Shown here: positions 9,138 to 19,076 of the stretch, in pieces | Numbering within the stretch: position 1 is the stretch's first letter | How the letters are laid out: every line of letters begins with the position of its first letter | Assembly: GCF_005047655.1 (NCBI RefSeq) | Contig: NZ_SUKF01000002.1 | Span: 1 to 64,000, forward strand | Reading direction: 5' to 3' | Length of the DNA: 64,000 nucleotides | Source of the DNA: Sinimarinibacterium arenosum | GTDB lineage: Bacteria > Pseudomonadota > Gammaproteobacteria > Nevskiales > Nevskiaceae | Made by a program: the position numbers and the translations under genes | Notes under the pieces: generated by a model | What the model was told of the DNA's origin: nothing | Databases searched by the model: none | What the model saw: the letters and a program-made list of their open reading frames with translations, nothing else

Positions 9138-11330
9138 ATGTTGACTCACCCAATTCGCACCCTGCTTGCTGCGCTGGCCGTCGCCGGCCTGACAGCCTGT
9201 GGATCGTCGTCGCCCGGCAATACGACACCTACGGTCAACACTGCACCGGTCGCGCGGAGCGATTCGCCGACGCTGACCGCCGGAAGCGCGTATTCGCTAC
9301 TGAGCGTCCTGGGTAACGACACCGATGCTGACGGCGATCCGCTGACGATCGTCAACGCCGTCATCACCGGCTCGGTTCCGGCCGGCTACACCGGCATTGT
9401 CACTATCTCGAGTAACGGGCAGTCGCTGCGCTACACGCCACCAGCGGACTTCGTGGGACTGCAGTCGATCAACTACACCATCAGCGACGGCAACGGCGGA
9501 CTCGCGTCAGCGCTGGCGCTGGTGACCGTCACGGCACTGCCGCTGCCCTCGGCCGCAGTGCCCGATCTGATCTCGGTCCCGTCGGAAAGCAGCAACAACA
9601 TACTGACGGTGCTGGCCAACGATATCGACGGCGCCGGCGGCGGCTTGACGCTGACAAGCGCGTCCATCATCGCGTCGGTCCCCAGCGGCAGTACGGGCAC
9701 CGTTGCGATCTCGGGCAGTACCTTGAGTTACACGCCACCGAGTGGTTTTGTTGGCGCGGAAACCATCGAATACACCATCCGCGATGCGAACAGCGCGCTT
9801 TCAACCACCACCGCTGTGGTCAGCGTGCTGCCGATCTCGACGCCGCCGATTGCAACGCCGGACGTCTTTGAACTGTTGCCGGATTCAGTGGCCACGCTGC
9901 TGGATGTTGTCGCCAACGACATCGACCTGAGCGGCACCGGCCTCAGCATCACCAACGTGACGCCGCTGACGACAGTTCCGGATGCCGGCACTTCAGGCAC
10001 GTTCCTGCTGCAGGACGGCAAGATCGCCTATACACCGCCGCCTGGGTTCATCGGCGTCGAAACGGCGACCTATACGTTGACCTCCGGCAGCGGGCAGACC
10101 GCCACTGGCGCCATTGCGATGCTGGTCGCCCCGGCGCAGCTGCAGCAGCCCCTGGCGCTGGCCGATACGCAGCTGGTGGCAGCCAACTCGGTCGGCAACC
10201 TGATCTCAGCGCTGCTGAACGACATTGATCCCGCCGGCGGCGGCCTCACCGTCACCTCCGTCAGCCGCACTGCCGCAGTGCCTGCAACCAGCGGAGACTC
10301 GGTCAGTACTGACGGCACGCAGGTTCTGTATACGCCGGAGCCGGGATACAGCGGCGTGGTCACCTTGGTCTACACCGTCACCGACATCAATGGCGTGACA
10401 TCCAGCGCTCCGATTCTGGTCTCGGTCAGCTCGCTGCCGCTGCCGCCGATCACCGTGGCCGATATCGCCAACGTGGCCCAGGACAGTGGTGCGACTTCGA
10501 TCGACGTACTCGCGAATGATCTCGACGCCAGCGGCACCGGCCTGACGATCACCGCGGTAGCCTCGCTGACGCAGCTGCCCCCGGGCACGCCGTCGACGAT
10601 CGGGACGGACGGCGCAACGGTCAGCTATCAGCCGCCTGCGGGCTACGCCGGCATCGAAACCCTGAGCTACGACGTCACCGACGGCAATGGTGCGACTTCG
10701 ACCGGAGTCATCTCGGTGGTGGTCGGCCCCAATGTTCTGCAACCGCCGCCGCTGGCCCTGCCGGATCTGCTGTCAGTGAATCAGGACTCGGCAGCGAATC
10801 TGCTGAATGTTCTGGCAAATGACGTCAGTGGCTCGGGCTCACCGCTGAGCATCACTGCAGTCAGCGTCAGCAATTCACTGCCGGCCGGGACGCATGTTGC
10901 GGTGATCAACGGCACGCAGATCGAGTTCACCCCGGAAGCAGGCTTCTCGGGCATCGTGACCTTGAGCTACACCATCTCGGACGGCAGCCAGACCGCTGAC
11001 GGCACTGTTGCCGTGACGGTTTCTCCCGCCGTGTTCACCCTGCCGCCGGTTGCCCTGGTCGACACGGCGATCGTCTCGGCTCTGGGTGGTGCCACCTCGA
11101 TTGATGTGCTGGCCAACGACATCGACGGCGCGGGTGGCGGCCTGACCGTCACCTCGGCAACGATCTCGCTGTCGCTGCCTGCCGGTGGCGGCAGTGTGGC
11201 CGTGGTCGGCAATCAGGTGCAGTTCACTCCGACATTGCTCTACGTTGGCACTGTGAACGTGACCTATACGATCCAGGACTCGGTCGGCGCCACGGCCACT
11301 GGAGCGCTGGTGATTACCGTCATCCCCTAG
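9138..11330 (+). CDS. Lipoprotein with seven cadherin-like / Ig-like tandem repeats
   Basis: The 730-residue precursor has a signal peptide with lipobox LTAC (Cys 21), a short Ser/Gly/Thr linker, then seven repeats of about 95 residues. Each repeat carries a version of VLANDIDGAGGGLTVTSA, then QYTPPxGFxGxETxxYTIxD. These match the Ig-like cadherin-type repeats (Big_9 type) of surface proteins; the Asp/Asn-rich NDxDxxG loop may bind calcium. The protein has few charged residues and no enzymatic domain. GGAGGGG lies nine bases before the ATG. It is monocistronic and ends at a strong terminator. Adhesion or surface-layer function is inferred. Confidence 0.85.
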   Translation: MLTHPIRTLLAALAVAGLTACGSSSPGNTTPTVNTAPVARSDSPTLTAGSAYSLLSVLGNDTDADGDPLTIVNAVITGSVPAGYTGIVTISSNGQSLRYTPPADFVGLQSINYTISDGNGGLASALALVTVTALPLPSAAVPDLISVPSESSNNILTVLANDIDGAGGGLTLTSASIIASVPSGSTGTVAISGSTLSYTPPSGFVGAETIEYTIRDANSALSTTTAVVSVLPISTPPIATPDVFELLPDSVATLLDVVANDIDLSGTGLSITNVTPLTTVPDAGTSGTFLLQDGKIAYTPPPGFIGVETATYTLTSGSGQTATGAIAMLVAPAQLQQPLALADTQLVAANSVGNLISALLNDIDPAGGGLTVTSVSRTAAVPATSGDSVSTDGTQVLYTPEPGYSGVVTLVYTVTDINGVTSSAPILVSVSSLPLPPITVADIANVAQDSGATSIDVLANDLDASGTGLTITAVASLTQLPPGTPSTIGTDGATVSYQPPAGYAGIETLSYDVTDGNGATSTGVISVVVGPNVLQPPPLALPDLLSVNQDSAANLLNVLANDVSGSGSPLSITAVSVSNSLPAGTHVAVINGTQIEFTPEAGFSGIVTLSYTISDGSQTADGTVAVTVSPAVFTLPPVALVDTAIVSALGGATSIDVLANDIDGAGGGLTVTSATISLSLPAGGGSVAVVGNQVQFTPTLLYVGTVNVTYTIQDSVGATATGALVITVIP

Positions 11331-11358
11331 CGCAACAAGCTAGTTCTCAGGCAAACAA

Positions 11359-11390
11359 AAGCGGGGGCCATCGGCCCCCGCTTCTTTTTT
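11359..11390 (+). terminator. Bidirectional rho-independent terminator
   Basis: An 11-bp perfect stem, AAGCGGGGGCC / GGCCCCCGCTT, with loop ATC is followed by CTTTTTT on the plus strand. On the minus strand the same hairpin is followed by TTTTGTTTG. It therefore ends transcription of the surface lipoprotein gene and of the convergent leuA gene. Confidence 0.93.
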
Positions 11391-11423
11391 GGGTCAGTGT
11401 GCTGCGCCTCGGCGCAGCAGATC

Positions 11424-13127
11424 TCAGGCGACGCGTCTCTGATCGGAGGTTCCGCTCTGTTCCGCCAGAGCGCGATTGACGCCGGACAGAATCGCCTTCA
11501 TCGATGCCGTAACGATATTGGCATCGCTCCCGGCACCAAACAGCGTGCGACCTTCGCCCACACTCAACTCGATGTAGGTCACTGCCTGTGCGTCCGCGCC
11601 GCTGCCAATCGAGTGCTCGTGATAATCGTGGACCTTGACCGGCATACCGATCACGTCTGACAGCGCATGCGTGAATGCATCGATCGGCCCGTTGCCACGA
11701 CCGGAGAGACGCTGCGCACGACCATCGACACTGATCTCGGTGCTCATCTCCACTTCATCCTTCGTGGAGTCCTCGACCAGATGATGCGCCACGTAACCGT
11801 AGGGCTTCTGCGCCTCCAGATAATGTTCGCGGAAAATCGAGTAGATGTCGCGCGCACTCAGCTCCTTGCCAGTAGCATCGGTCACACCCTGTACCACGCG
11901 GCTGAACTCGATCTGCAACCGACGCGGCAGCACCAGACCAAACTCATGCTCGAGCAGGTAGGTGATACCGCCCTTGCCCGACTGCGAGTTGACCCGGATG
12001 ACGGCCTCGTACGAGCGCCCCAGATCCAGAGGGTCGATCGGCAGATACGGCACGTCCCAGATGTCGTTTGGCCCGCGCGCATTGAATGCCTTCTTGATCG
12101 CATCCTGGTGTGATCCCGAGAACGAAGTGAACACCAGGTCGCCCACATAGGGATGGCGCGGATGCACCGGCAGCTGGTTGCAGTACTCGAAGGTGCGCCG
12201 CACTTCGTCGATATCCGAGAAATCCAGCCCCGGATGCACACCCTGGGTGTACATGTTCAAGGCCATGTTGACGACATCGACATTGCCGGTGCGCTCACCA
12301 TTGCCGAACAGGCAGCCCTCAATACGATCAGCACCCGCCATCAGGGCGAATTCGCCGGCAGCAGTTCCGGTCCCGCGATCATTATGGGGATGGATCGAGA
12401 TCAGGATCGAATCACGCCGCGCCAGATTGCGGTGCATCCATTCGACCATGTCCGCAAAGATGTTCGGAGTCGAATGCTCGACCGTCGCCGGCAGATTGAT
12501 GATGCACTTGTGTTCCGGGGTCGGCTCCCAGACTGCGGTCACCGCATCGACGATGCGCTTGGCAAATGGCAGTTCTGAGCCTGAAAACATTTCCGGCGAG
12601 TATTCGAACGTCCACCGGGTCTCCGGCGCCTCGGCTGCAATGTCCTTGACCATCTGCGCATGCGTCACTGCCAGCTGCAGCACTTCGTCTTCGTTCATGT
12701 TGAAGACGACACGGCGCATCACCGGCGCGGTCGCGTTGTAGATATGCACGATCGCGCTCCTGACACCCTTCAACGCCTCAAAGGTGCGTTTGATCAGATG
12801 TTCGCGCGACTGCGACAGCACCTGGACCGTGACATCGTCCGGAATCAGATTGTTGTCGATCAGGTGGCGGATGAAATCATATTCAGTCTGCGACGCGCTG
12901 GGGAAACCGACTTCGATCTCCTTGAAGCCAATCGCGACCAGCTGCTGGAACAGACGGATCTTGCGCTCGAGATTCATCGGCTCGATCAGCGCCTGATTGC
13001 CGTCGCGGAGATCGACACTGCACCAGATCGGCGCCTGGGTGATCACCGCGTCCGGCCAAGTGCGATCGCTCAAGCGCACCGGCGCAAACGCACGGTATTT
13101 GGTCGATGGGTCTTTCAACATAGTCAT
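11424..13127 (-). CDS. leuA: 2-isopropylmalate synthase
   Basis: The 567-residue enzyme condenses acetyl-CoA with 2-oxoisovalerate, the first step of leucine synthesis. The TIM-barrel catalytic region holds [12 protein letters not shown] near the N-terminus and HPHNDRGTG (metal-binding histidines) near residue 245. The C-terminal third is the LeuA allosteric dimer domain that senses leucine. Its length and the opening ([22 protein letters not shown]) place it in the longer actinobacterial-type LeuA class that many gammaproteobacteria carry. A leucine-rich leader peptide lies about 130 bases upstream, suggesting attenuation control. It shares a terminator with the convergent surface lipoprotein gene. 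Confidence 0.96.
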   Translation of the reverse strand: MTMLKDPSTKYRAFAPVRLSDRTWPDAVITQAPIWCSVDLRDGNQALIEPMNLERKIRLFQQLVAIGFKEIEVGFPSASQTEYDFIRHLIDNNLIPDDVTVQVLSQSREHLIKRTFEALKGVRSAIVHIYNATAPVMRRVVFNMNEDEVLQLAVTHAQMVKDIAAEAPETRWTFEYSPEMFSGSELPFAKRIVDAVTAVWEPTPEHKCIINLPATVEHSTPNIFADMVEWMHRNLARRDSILISIHPHNDRGTGTAAGEFALMAGADRIEGCLFGNGERTGNVDVVNMALNMYTQGVHPGLDFSDIDEVRRTFEYCNQLPVHPRHPYVGDLVFTSFSGSHQDAIKKAFNARGPNDIWDVPYLPIDPLDLGRSYEAVIRVNSQSGKGGITYLLEHEFGLVLPRRLQIEFSRVVQGVTDATGKELSARDIYSIFREHYLEAQKPYGYVAHHLVEDSTKDEVEMSTEISVDGRAQRLSGRGNGPIDAFTHALSDVIGMPVKVHDYHEHSIGSGADAQAVTYIELSVGEGRTLFGAGSDANIVTASMKAILSGVNRALAEQSGTSDQRRVA

Positions 13128-13212
13128 GGTCGTTATCCTGGCCAGTCAGTCCGCGAGGCTCGGCAAAGCGAGACATCCTCGGCGGTTGCGAAGAAGGGAA
13201 ATCGGTTCTTGT

Positions 13213-13296
13213 GCACGGTATGGGCCCCGTGCGGCCGTGCGCGTATGGTCTGCCTTACGGCAGAAGTAGCGCGAGAAGTCGGCGCGCGCACGGCCG
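13213..13296 (-). promoter_or_regulatory. Candidate leucine attenuator with alternative hairpins upstream of leuA
   Basis: Two mutually exclusive stems are possible in the transcript. The segment at 13285-13296 (inside the leader peptide, before its Leu codons) is a perfect 12-base complement of 13232-13243 (just past the leader stop). The downstream copy can instead take part in a shorter hairpin, GCACGG with CCGTGC, at 13227-13232 and 13213-13218. Ribosome stalling at the Leu codons would mask the first arm and switch the pairing. No U-run follows the second hairpin, so control may act through leuA translation instead of intrinsic termination. Confidence 0.5.
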
Positions 13297-13350
13297 GCAG
13301 CGGCAGGACGCCGCAGCAATCGAAGAAACTTGGCCGTATGCAGATCGCAT
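13255..13350 (-). CDS. leuA leader peptide candidate (LLALLL run)
   Basis: The 31-residue frame from ATG ends RRLLALLLP followed by TAA. Five of six consecutive codons near the end are leucine codons, of mixed type (CTT CTC GCG CTA CTT CTG), including CTA, which should be rare at this GC content. The stop codon falls just before the downstream arm of a perfect inverted repeat. Position directly upstream of leuA, short length and the Leu run are the classical features of an attenuation leader. The start codon is the only weak point: no strong ribosome binding site is visible. Confidence 0.55.
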   Translation of the reverse strand: MRSAYGQVSSIAAASCRCRPCARRLLALLLP

Positions 13351-13403
13351 GACTTGGGATGATAGACCATCCGGCGCGATGAAGCCAAGCGTCCCACGAC
13401 CGT

Positions 13404-14168
13404 TCAGGCCGCGGCAGCTGACCGTTTGCGCCAACGCCACAAGGCAACTGCGGGACCGGACAGCGTGTATCCGAAGAAGCACAGGAACAACACCCGCGGC
13501 GGATCCACCAGCACCAGCGTCAACAGACCGATGAACAAAACCATATACAGAAACGGTCCGCGCCGCGACAGCTTGACCTGCTTGAAGCTGCTGTAGCGGA
13601 TGTTGCTGACCATCAGCAGGGCGCACGCAACGGTGATCACGGCGCTGGGCACAATCAGGTTTGCGCCATCGAATCCCCAAGTGTGGGCCGCCCAGACGAA
13701 GAACGCCACGGTCGCCGCCGCCGATGGACTCGGCAGGCCGAAGAAGTCCTTGTCGCTGCCGGCAATCGCGGTCAGCACGTTGAACCGGGCCAGGCGCAAT
13801 GCCGCACAGGCGGTGTAAAGGAACGCCAGCACCCAGCCGAGCTTGCCACCCAGCCAGCGATAGTCGGACAGGTAATGCAGGCTGTACGCATACATGACGA
13901 TTCCGGCGGCAACGCCGAACGCGACCATGTCGCACAACGAGTCATATTCCTTGCCGAAATCGCTCTGCGTATTGGTCAGCCGGGCGATACGGCCATCAAG
14001 TCCGTCGGCAATCATCGCCGCCAGAATGCCGGCGGCCGCGGCGTCGAAATTGCCCTGCATCGCCTGCACGATGGCGTAGAACCCGCCAAACAAGGTCCCG
14101 GTGGTGAACAGATTGGGCAGCAGATAGATGCCTTTGCGGCGCTGCTTGACGGGTGTACTTGAATCCAT
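13404..14168 (-). CDS. pssA: CDP-diacylglycerol--serine O-phosphatidyltransferase
   Basis: The 254-residue membrane protein has the CDP-alcohol phosphotransferase signature D-G-x2-A-R-x8-G-x3-D-x3-D, seen as DGRIARLTNTQSDFGKEYDS followed by LCD. It makes phosphatidylserine, the precursor of phosphatidylethanolamine. The opening KGIYLLPNLFTTGTLFGGFY is typical of the type II, multi-spanning PssA, unlike the soluble E. coli enzyme. About seven hydrophobic segments follow. It sits between ilvC and leuA on the same strand; a terminator hairpin lies between it and ilvC, so it probably has its own promoter. Confidence 0.93.
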   Translation of the reverse strand: MDSSTPVKQRRKGIYLLPNLFTTGTLFGGFYAIVQAMQGNFDAAAAGILAAMIADGLDGRIARLTNTQSDFGKEYDSLCDMVAFGVAAGIVMYAYSLHYLSDYRWLGGKLGWVLAFLYTACAALRLARFNVLTAIAGSDKDFFGLPSPSAAATVAFFVWAAHTWGFDGANLIVPSAVITVACALLMVSNIRYSSFKQVKLSRRGPFLYMVLFIGLLTLVLVDPPRVLFLCFFGYTLSGPAVALWRWRKRSAAAA

Positions 14169-14212
14169 CGGTGGCTTCTCGGCTTTTGCGGCTAGCTTAC
14201 TGTCCGGACTGG

Positions 14213-14244
14213 AAAAACATAAGGGCGCCCGCAGGCGCCCTTAT
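14213..14244 (-). terminator. Rho-independent terminator of ilvC
   Basis: An 11-bp perfect stem, ATAAGGGCGCC / GGCGCCCTTAT, with loop CGCA or TGCG depending on strand, is followed on the minus strand by GTTTTT. It lies 24 bases after the ilvC stop codon. Confidence 0.9.
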
Positions 14245-14267
14245 CTGATCCTCGGCGAATCGCCTGA

Positions 14268-15856
<1,589 letters not shown>

Positions 15857-15865
15857 AGGGCGCGC

Positions 15866-15894
15866 AACATAGCTTTGCTGCACTGCGAAATCAA
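15866..15894 (-). promoter_or_regulatory. Sigma-70-type promoter of ilvN-ilvC
   Basis: On the minus strand TTGATT (-35) is followed by a 17-bp spacer and TATGTT (-10). The -10 ends nine bases before the ATG of ilvN, so transcription would begin at or next to the start codon. The region is only 82 bases wide and must also hold the ilvB promoter. Confidence 0.55.
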
Positions 15895-15938
15895 GCTAAC
15901 ATCACCTGCTTTTTTGGCCTCTAGGATCACAGCCCGCA

Positions 15939-17783
15939 ATGAATGACGCATCCCGCCCCGCTGCTCACCCCCTGGCTGGCAAATCCCTGTCCGGTGCTGA
16001 GATCGTCGTCCAGGTACTGGCCGATGAAGGCGTCGATGTCGTCTTCGGCTACTCCGGCGGCGCGATCCTGCCGACCTACGACGCGGTGTTTCGCCACAAT
16101 CAGGCGCATGCCGTTGGCGGCGTTGACCCGATTCCATTGATCGTTCCGGCCAACGAGCAGGCCGCGGGATTCATGGCCGCCGGCTATTCGCGCGCCTCCG
16201 GCAAGGTCGGCGTTTGCCTGGTGACGTCCGGTCCCGGCGCAACCAACACCGTGACCCCGGTGCGCGACTGCATGGCCGATTCCATCCCGATGGTGGTCAT
16301 TTGCGGCCAGGTTCCCACCGCCGCAGTCGGCACGGACGCCTTCCAGGAAGCCCCTGTCAGCTCGATCATGGGCTCGGCCGCCAAACACGTCTTTCTGGTC
16401 ACCGAACCCAAAAAGCTGGAAGCCACCGTCCGTACGGCCTTCGAAATCGCACGCAGCGGCCGCCCCGGCCCGGTCGTGATCGACATTCCCAAGGATGTGC
16501 AGAACTGGACCGGCCCGTTTCTGGGCGAAGGTACGCTGCCGATTCCGGGCTACCGCGCGCGCCTCAAAAGCGTGAAGGACAACCTGATCTCACCGGATGC
16601 CGCAGCGCGCTTCCATGAGATGTTGAGCCAGGCCAAGCGTCCGCTGATCTATGCCGGCGGCGGCGTGATTCATGGCGAGGCGTCCGCCGCATTGCGCAAG
16701 TTCTCGCAGGCCTACGGCATCCCGGTCACAACGACCCTGATGGGCATTGGCTGCGTCGACACCACCGACCCGCTGTGCCTGCAGATGCTGGGCATGCACG
16801 GCACCGCATTCGCCAATTACGCAGTCGACGACTGCGACTTCCTCATTGCGGTTGGCGCGCGCTTCGACGATCGCGTGGCCGGCGTGCCGGGCAGTTTCGC
16901 GCGCGGCGCCAAATGGATCGCGCATCTGGACGTCGACGCGTCGGAGATCAACAAGGTCAAACGCGTGCATTGGCACCACGTTGGCGAACTCAATCCCGCC
17001 CTCGCGGCACTGCAGAGCCACGCCGAGGCACAGGGCTTCAAGCCCGACTACAGCGAATGGCACGCGCATATTGCCGAGCTGAAGAAGACCTACGCGATGA
17101 ACTACGAGCGTGGCGGCGAGTACATCCAGCCGCACGCCGTGATTGAAGCAATCAACAAGATCACCGGCGGCGAAGCCATTGTTGCCACCGGCGTCGGCCA
17201 GCATCAGATGTGGGCCGCGCAGTATTTCGACTTCAAACAGCCGCGCACCTGGCTGACCTCGGGTTCGATGGGCACGATGGGCTTCGGCCTGCCGGCGGCG
17301 ATCGGCGCGCAGTTCGCCAAGCCGGATCGCATCGTCATCGACATCGACGGCGACGCGTCAATCCGGATGAATCTCGGCGAGCTGGAAACCGTCACCACCT
17401 ACAACCTCCCGGTCAAGGTCGTGGTGCTGAACAATTACGGCGACGGCATGGTCAAGCAGTGGCAGCGTCTGTTCTTCGAATCGCGCTTCTCCGGCTCGGA
17501 CAAATCGCTGCACCGCAAGGACTTCATCAAGGCCGCCGAAGCCGATGGCTACGAATTCGCAAAGCGCGTCAGCAAGAAGGAAGAGCTCGACGCGGTGATT
17601 CGCGAGTTCGTCGAATTCAAGGGCCCGGCGTTCCTGGAAGTGATCATCGACCCGGTCGCTTCGGTCTACCCGATGGTCGGCCCAGGGATGTCCTACGAGC
17701 AGATGATCACCGGCGACTGGATCCCGTCGCGCAACGCCGCAACGCGCGAAAAAATCGATCCGAAATCGACGCAGATGTTCTAG
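15939..17783 (+). CDS. ilvB: Acetolactate synthase large (catalytic) subunit, biosynthetic type
   Basis: The 614-residue ThDP-dependent enzyme forms acetolactate or acetohydroxybutyrate. The ThDP-activating Glu lies in PANEQAAGFMAAGY, the FAD-binding middle domain follows, and the ThDP/Mg motif is GDASIRMNLGELETVTTYNL (GDGS-like, here GDAS). Residues matching the biosynthetic AHAS type (RDCMADSIPMVVICGQV) are present. It is about 30 residues longer than E. coli IlvI, with a short N-terminal extension. Its stop codon overlaps that of the convergent LON-domain gene. The regulatory subunit is encoded divergently, 82 bases away. Confidence 0.95.
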   Translation: MNDASRPAAHPLAGKSLSGAEIVVQVLADEGVDVVFGYSGGAILPTYDAVFRHNQAHAVGGVDPIPLIVPANEQAAGFMAAGYSRASGKVGVCLVTSGPGATNTVTPVRDCMADSIPMVVICGQVPTAAVGTDAFQEAPVSSIMGSAAKHVFLVTEPKKLEATVRTAFEIARSGRPGPVVIDIPKDVQNWTGPFLGEGTLPIPGYRARLKSVKDNLISPDAAARFHEMLSQAKRPLIYAGGGVIHGEASAALRKFSQAYGIPVTTTLMGIGCVDTTDPLCLQMLGMHGTAFANYAVDDCDFLIAVGARFDDRVAGVPGSFARGAKWIAHLDVDASEINKVKRVHWHHVGELNPALAALQSHAEAQGFKPDYSEWHAHIAELKKTYAMNYERGGEYIQPHAVIEAINKITGGEAIVATGVGQHQMWAAQYFDFKQPRTWLTSGSMGTMGFGLPAAIGAQFAKPDRIVIDIDGDASIRMNLGELETVTTYNLPVKVVVLNNYGDGMVKQWQRLFFESRFSGSDKSLHRKDFIKAAEADGYEFAKRVSKKEELDAVIREFVEFKGPAFLEVIIDPVASVYPMVGPGMSYEQMITGDWIPSRNAATREKIDPKSTQMF

Positions 17784-18379
17784 CCCGCACGGCCGCTGCC
17801 GGCACCCAGCGCCGCCAGCGCACCCGCGACCACCGACAACTGCTGCAGCGGATCAGCGCATTCCAGAATGCGCTGACGCGCTGCGACCGGCATCGGCAGC
17901 CGTTCCGCCAGACGCCGCGCGACCCAGGCTGAGTCGTTATAGCGCAGCGGCGGCACCAGCTCCCCCTCGCCCATCTGCTCGACCGCCTGGCGCAGCAGCT
18001 GAACCAGGGGCGCATATTCAGACGGCACTGGCATCGGCGCCGGTCCCGCCAGCCACTCGACCTCGGCGAGAATCAGGCCGTCCGCCTGCGTCTCACGGCG
18101 TTGAATCCGGAATGCCGACTCGCCGATTGCCAGCAGCGCAAACATGTCGGCTTCCAGCACCGTGGAATCAACGATGCGCGCACTGCAGCCAACCGCATGC
18201 GGCACCGCTGGTGCGCCGACTTCCTGCCCGTCCAGGATCAGGCTGACGCCAAACACCGCATCCTCCGCCAGACAGCGTCGCGTCATCGCCACGTAGCGCG
18301 GCTCGAAAATTCTCAGCGGCAGGCGTCCCCCGGGGTACAGCACCGTTCCCAGCGGAAAAATTGGAATCTGCAGACGCAC
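17780..18379 (-). CDS. LON-substrate-binding-domain protein
   Basis: The 199-residue protein is the N-terminal LON domain without protease or AAA parts. It opens RLQIPIFPLGTVLYPGGRLP and continues LRIFEPRYVAMTRRCL, the classical LON-domain start. Such stand-alone proteins are common in proteobacteria; their function is not established. The start was set at a GTG where the domain begins, with GGATGGG 10-16 bases upstream; a longer frame of 28 more residues has no family support. An FNR-type palindrome lies about 90 bases upstream. It converges on ilvB with overlapping stop codons. Confidence 0.82.
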   Translation of the reverse strand: MRLQIPIFPLGTVLYPGGRLPLRIFEPRYVAMTRRCLAEDAVFGVSLILDGQEVGAPAVPHAVGCSARIVDSTVLEADMFALLAIGESAFRIQRRETQADGLILAEVEWLAGPAPMPVPSEYAPLVQLLRQAVEQMGEGELVPPLRYNDSAWVARRLAERLPMPVAARQRILECADPLQQLSVVAGALAALGAGSGRAG

Positions 18380-18461
18380 GACAAAGGCCCATCCAGGATT
18401 AACTTTGCTCAGCCTAGCGCGTTGCCACCTCAGATTCCCGTCCGAAGCCTCCAATATCGGC

Positions 18462-18477
18462 ATTGATCCAGATCAAT
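18462..18477. promoter_or_regulatory. Perfect FNR/ANR-type box
   Basis: The 16-bp palindrome ATTGATCCAGATCAAT contains a perfect TTGAT-N4-ATCAA site, the binding consensus of FNR, ANR and DNR oxygen- or NO-responsive regulators. It lies near the middle of the 189-base space between the divergent LON-domain and PAS-domain genes, so it could serve either. Its centre is about 90 bases from one start codon and 100 from the other. Confidence 0.6.
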
Positions 18478-18568
18478 GCGAACGCACCCGGCAACCCTCA
18501 GATTCCGCGCCTTGACTCGACAGCTGTCATAAGACTCGGTTGATGCGCGGGGGCGCAACCCATTCTTC

Positions 18569-19024
18569 GTGAACAATAGACATCTACCGATTTTCGTCGT
18601 CGGCGACCGCATCGTTGCCGCGAATGCGACGCTGGAAAACGAGCGTCAAACACCACCCGAAATCAGCTTGTCCGGGTTGCAGTCGCTGATCCACGACATG
18701 GACGGCGGCGCGCTGATCGTCGATGCCAGCGGCCAGATCACCTGTGCCAATCCCGCCGCGCGCACGATGTTCGGCATCCCGCGCCTTGAAGGCCGCATGG
18801 TCGAAGAACTGATGCCGACGGCCTTGCGCGACGCCCACCGCGTCTATCGCTCGGTGTATGCATCGATGCCGAACAAACGCCCCATGAGCCGCTATTCGCA
18901 TCTGTGGGCTCAGCATGCCGACGGCACCGAGTTCTGCGTGCAGATCGAACTGACCCCGTTTTCCACCGCAGCCGGCACCTGGATCGCCGCGCTGATCCGC
19001 CACGCACCGCCGGAAGCCGACTGA
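18569..19024 (+). CDS. PAS-domain protein
   Basis: The 151-residue protein has one PAS domain (about residues 36-147) with ALIVDASGQITCANPAARTM and the C-terminal FCVQIELTPFSTAAGTWIAA strands. No kinase, GGDEF, EAL or helix-turn-helix part follows, so it is a stand-alone sensor module or adaptor. The GTG start is uncertain because no ribosome binding site is seen; the first in-frame ATG would begin inside the PAS domain. TTGACT at 18512-18517 could be a -35. The FNR-type box 100 bases upstream hints at oxygen control. The ligand is unknown. Confidence 0.7.
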   Translation: MNNRHLPIFVVGDRIVAANATLENERQTPPEISLSGLQSLIHDMDGGALIVDASGQITCANPAARTMFGIPRLEGRMVEELMPTALRDAHRVYRSVYASMPNKRPMSRYSHLWAQHADGTEFCVQIELTPFSTAAGTWIAALIRHAPPEAD

Positions 19025-19076
19025 TCACTCCGATACGTAGCTCCGCACCCTGATGCGGTACTGACGGGACACGCGA

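Noticed and set aside
9300-11300. Regularly spaced DNA similarity suggesting a CRISPR or tandem DNA repeat
   Set aside because: The similarity comes from repeated protein domains of about 95 residues with variable codons; there are no short identical repeats with unique spacers.
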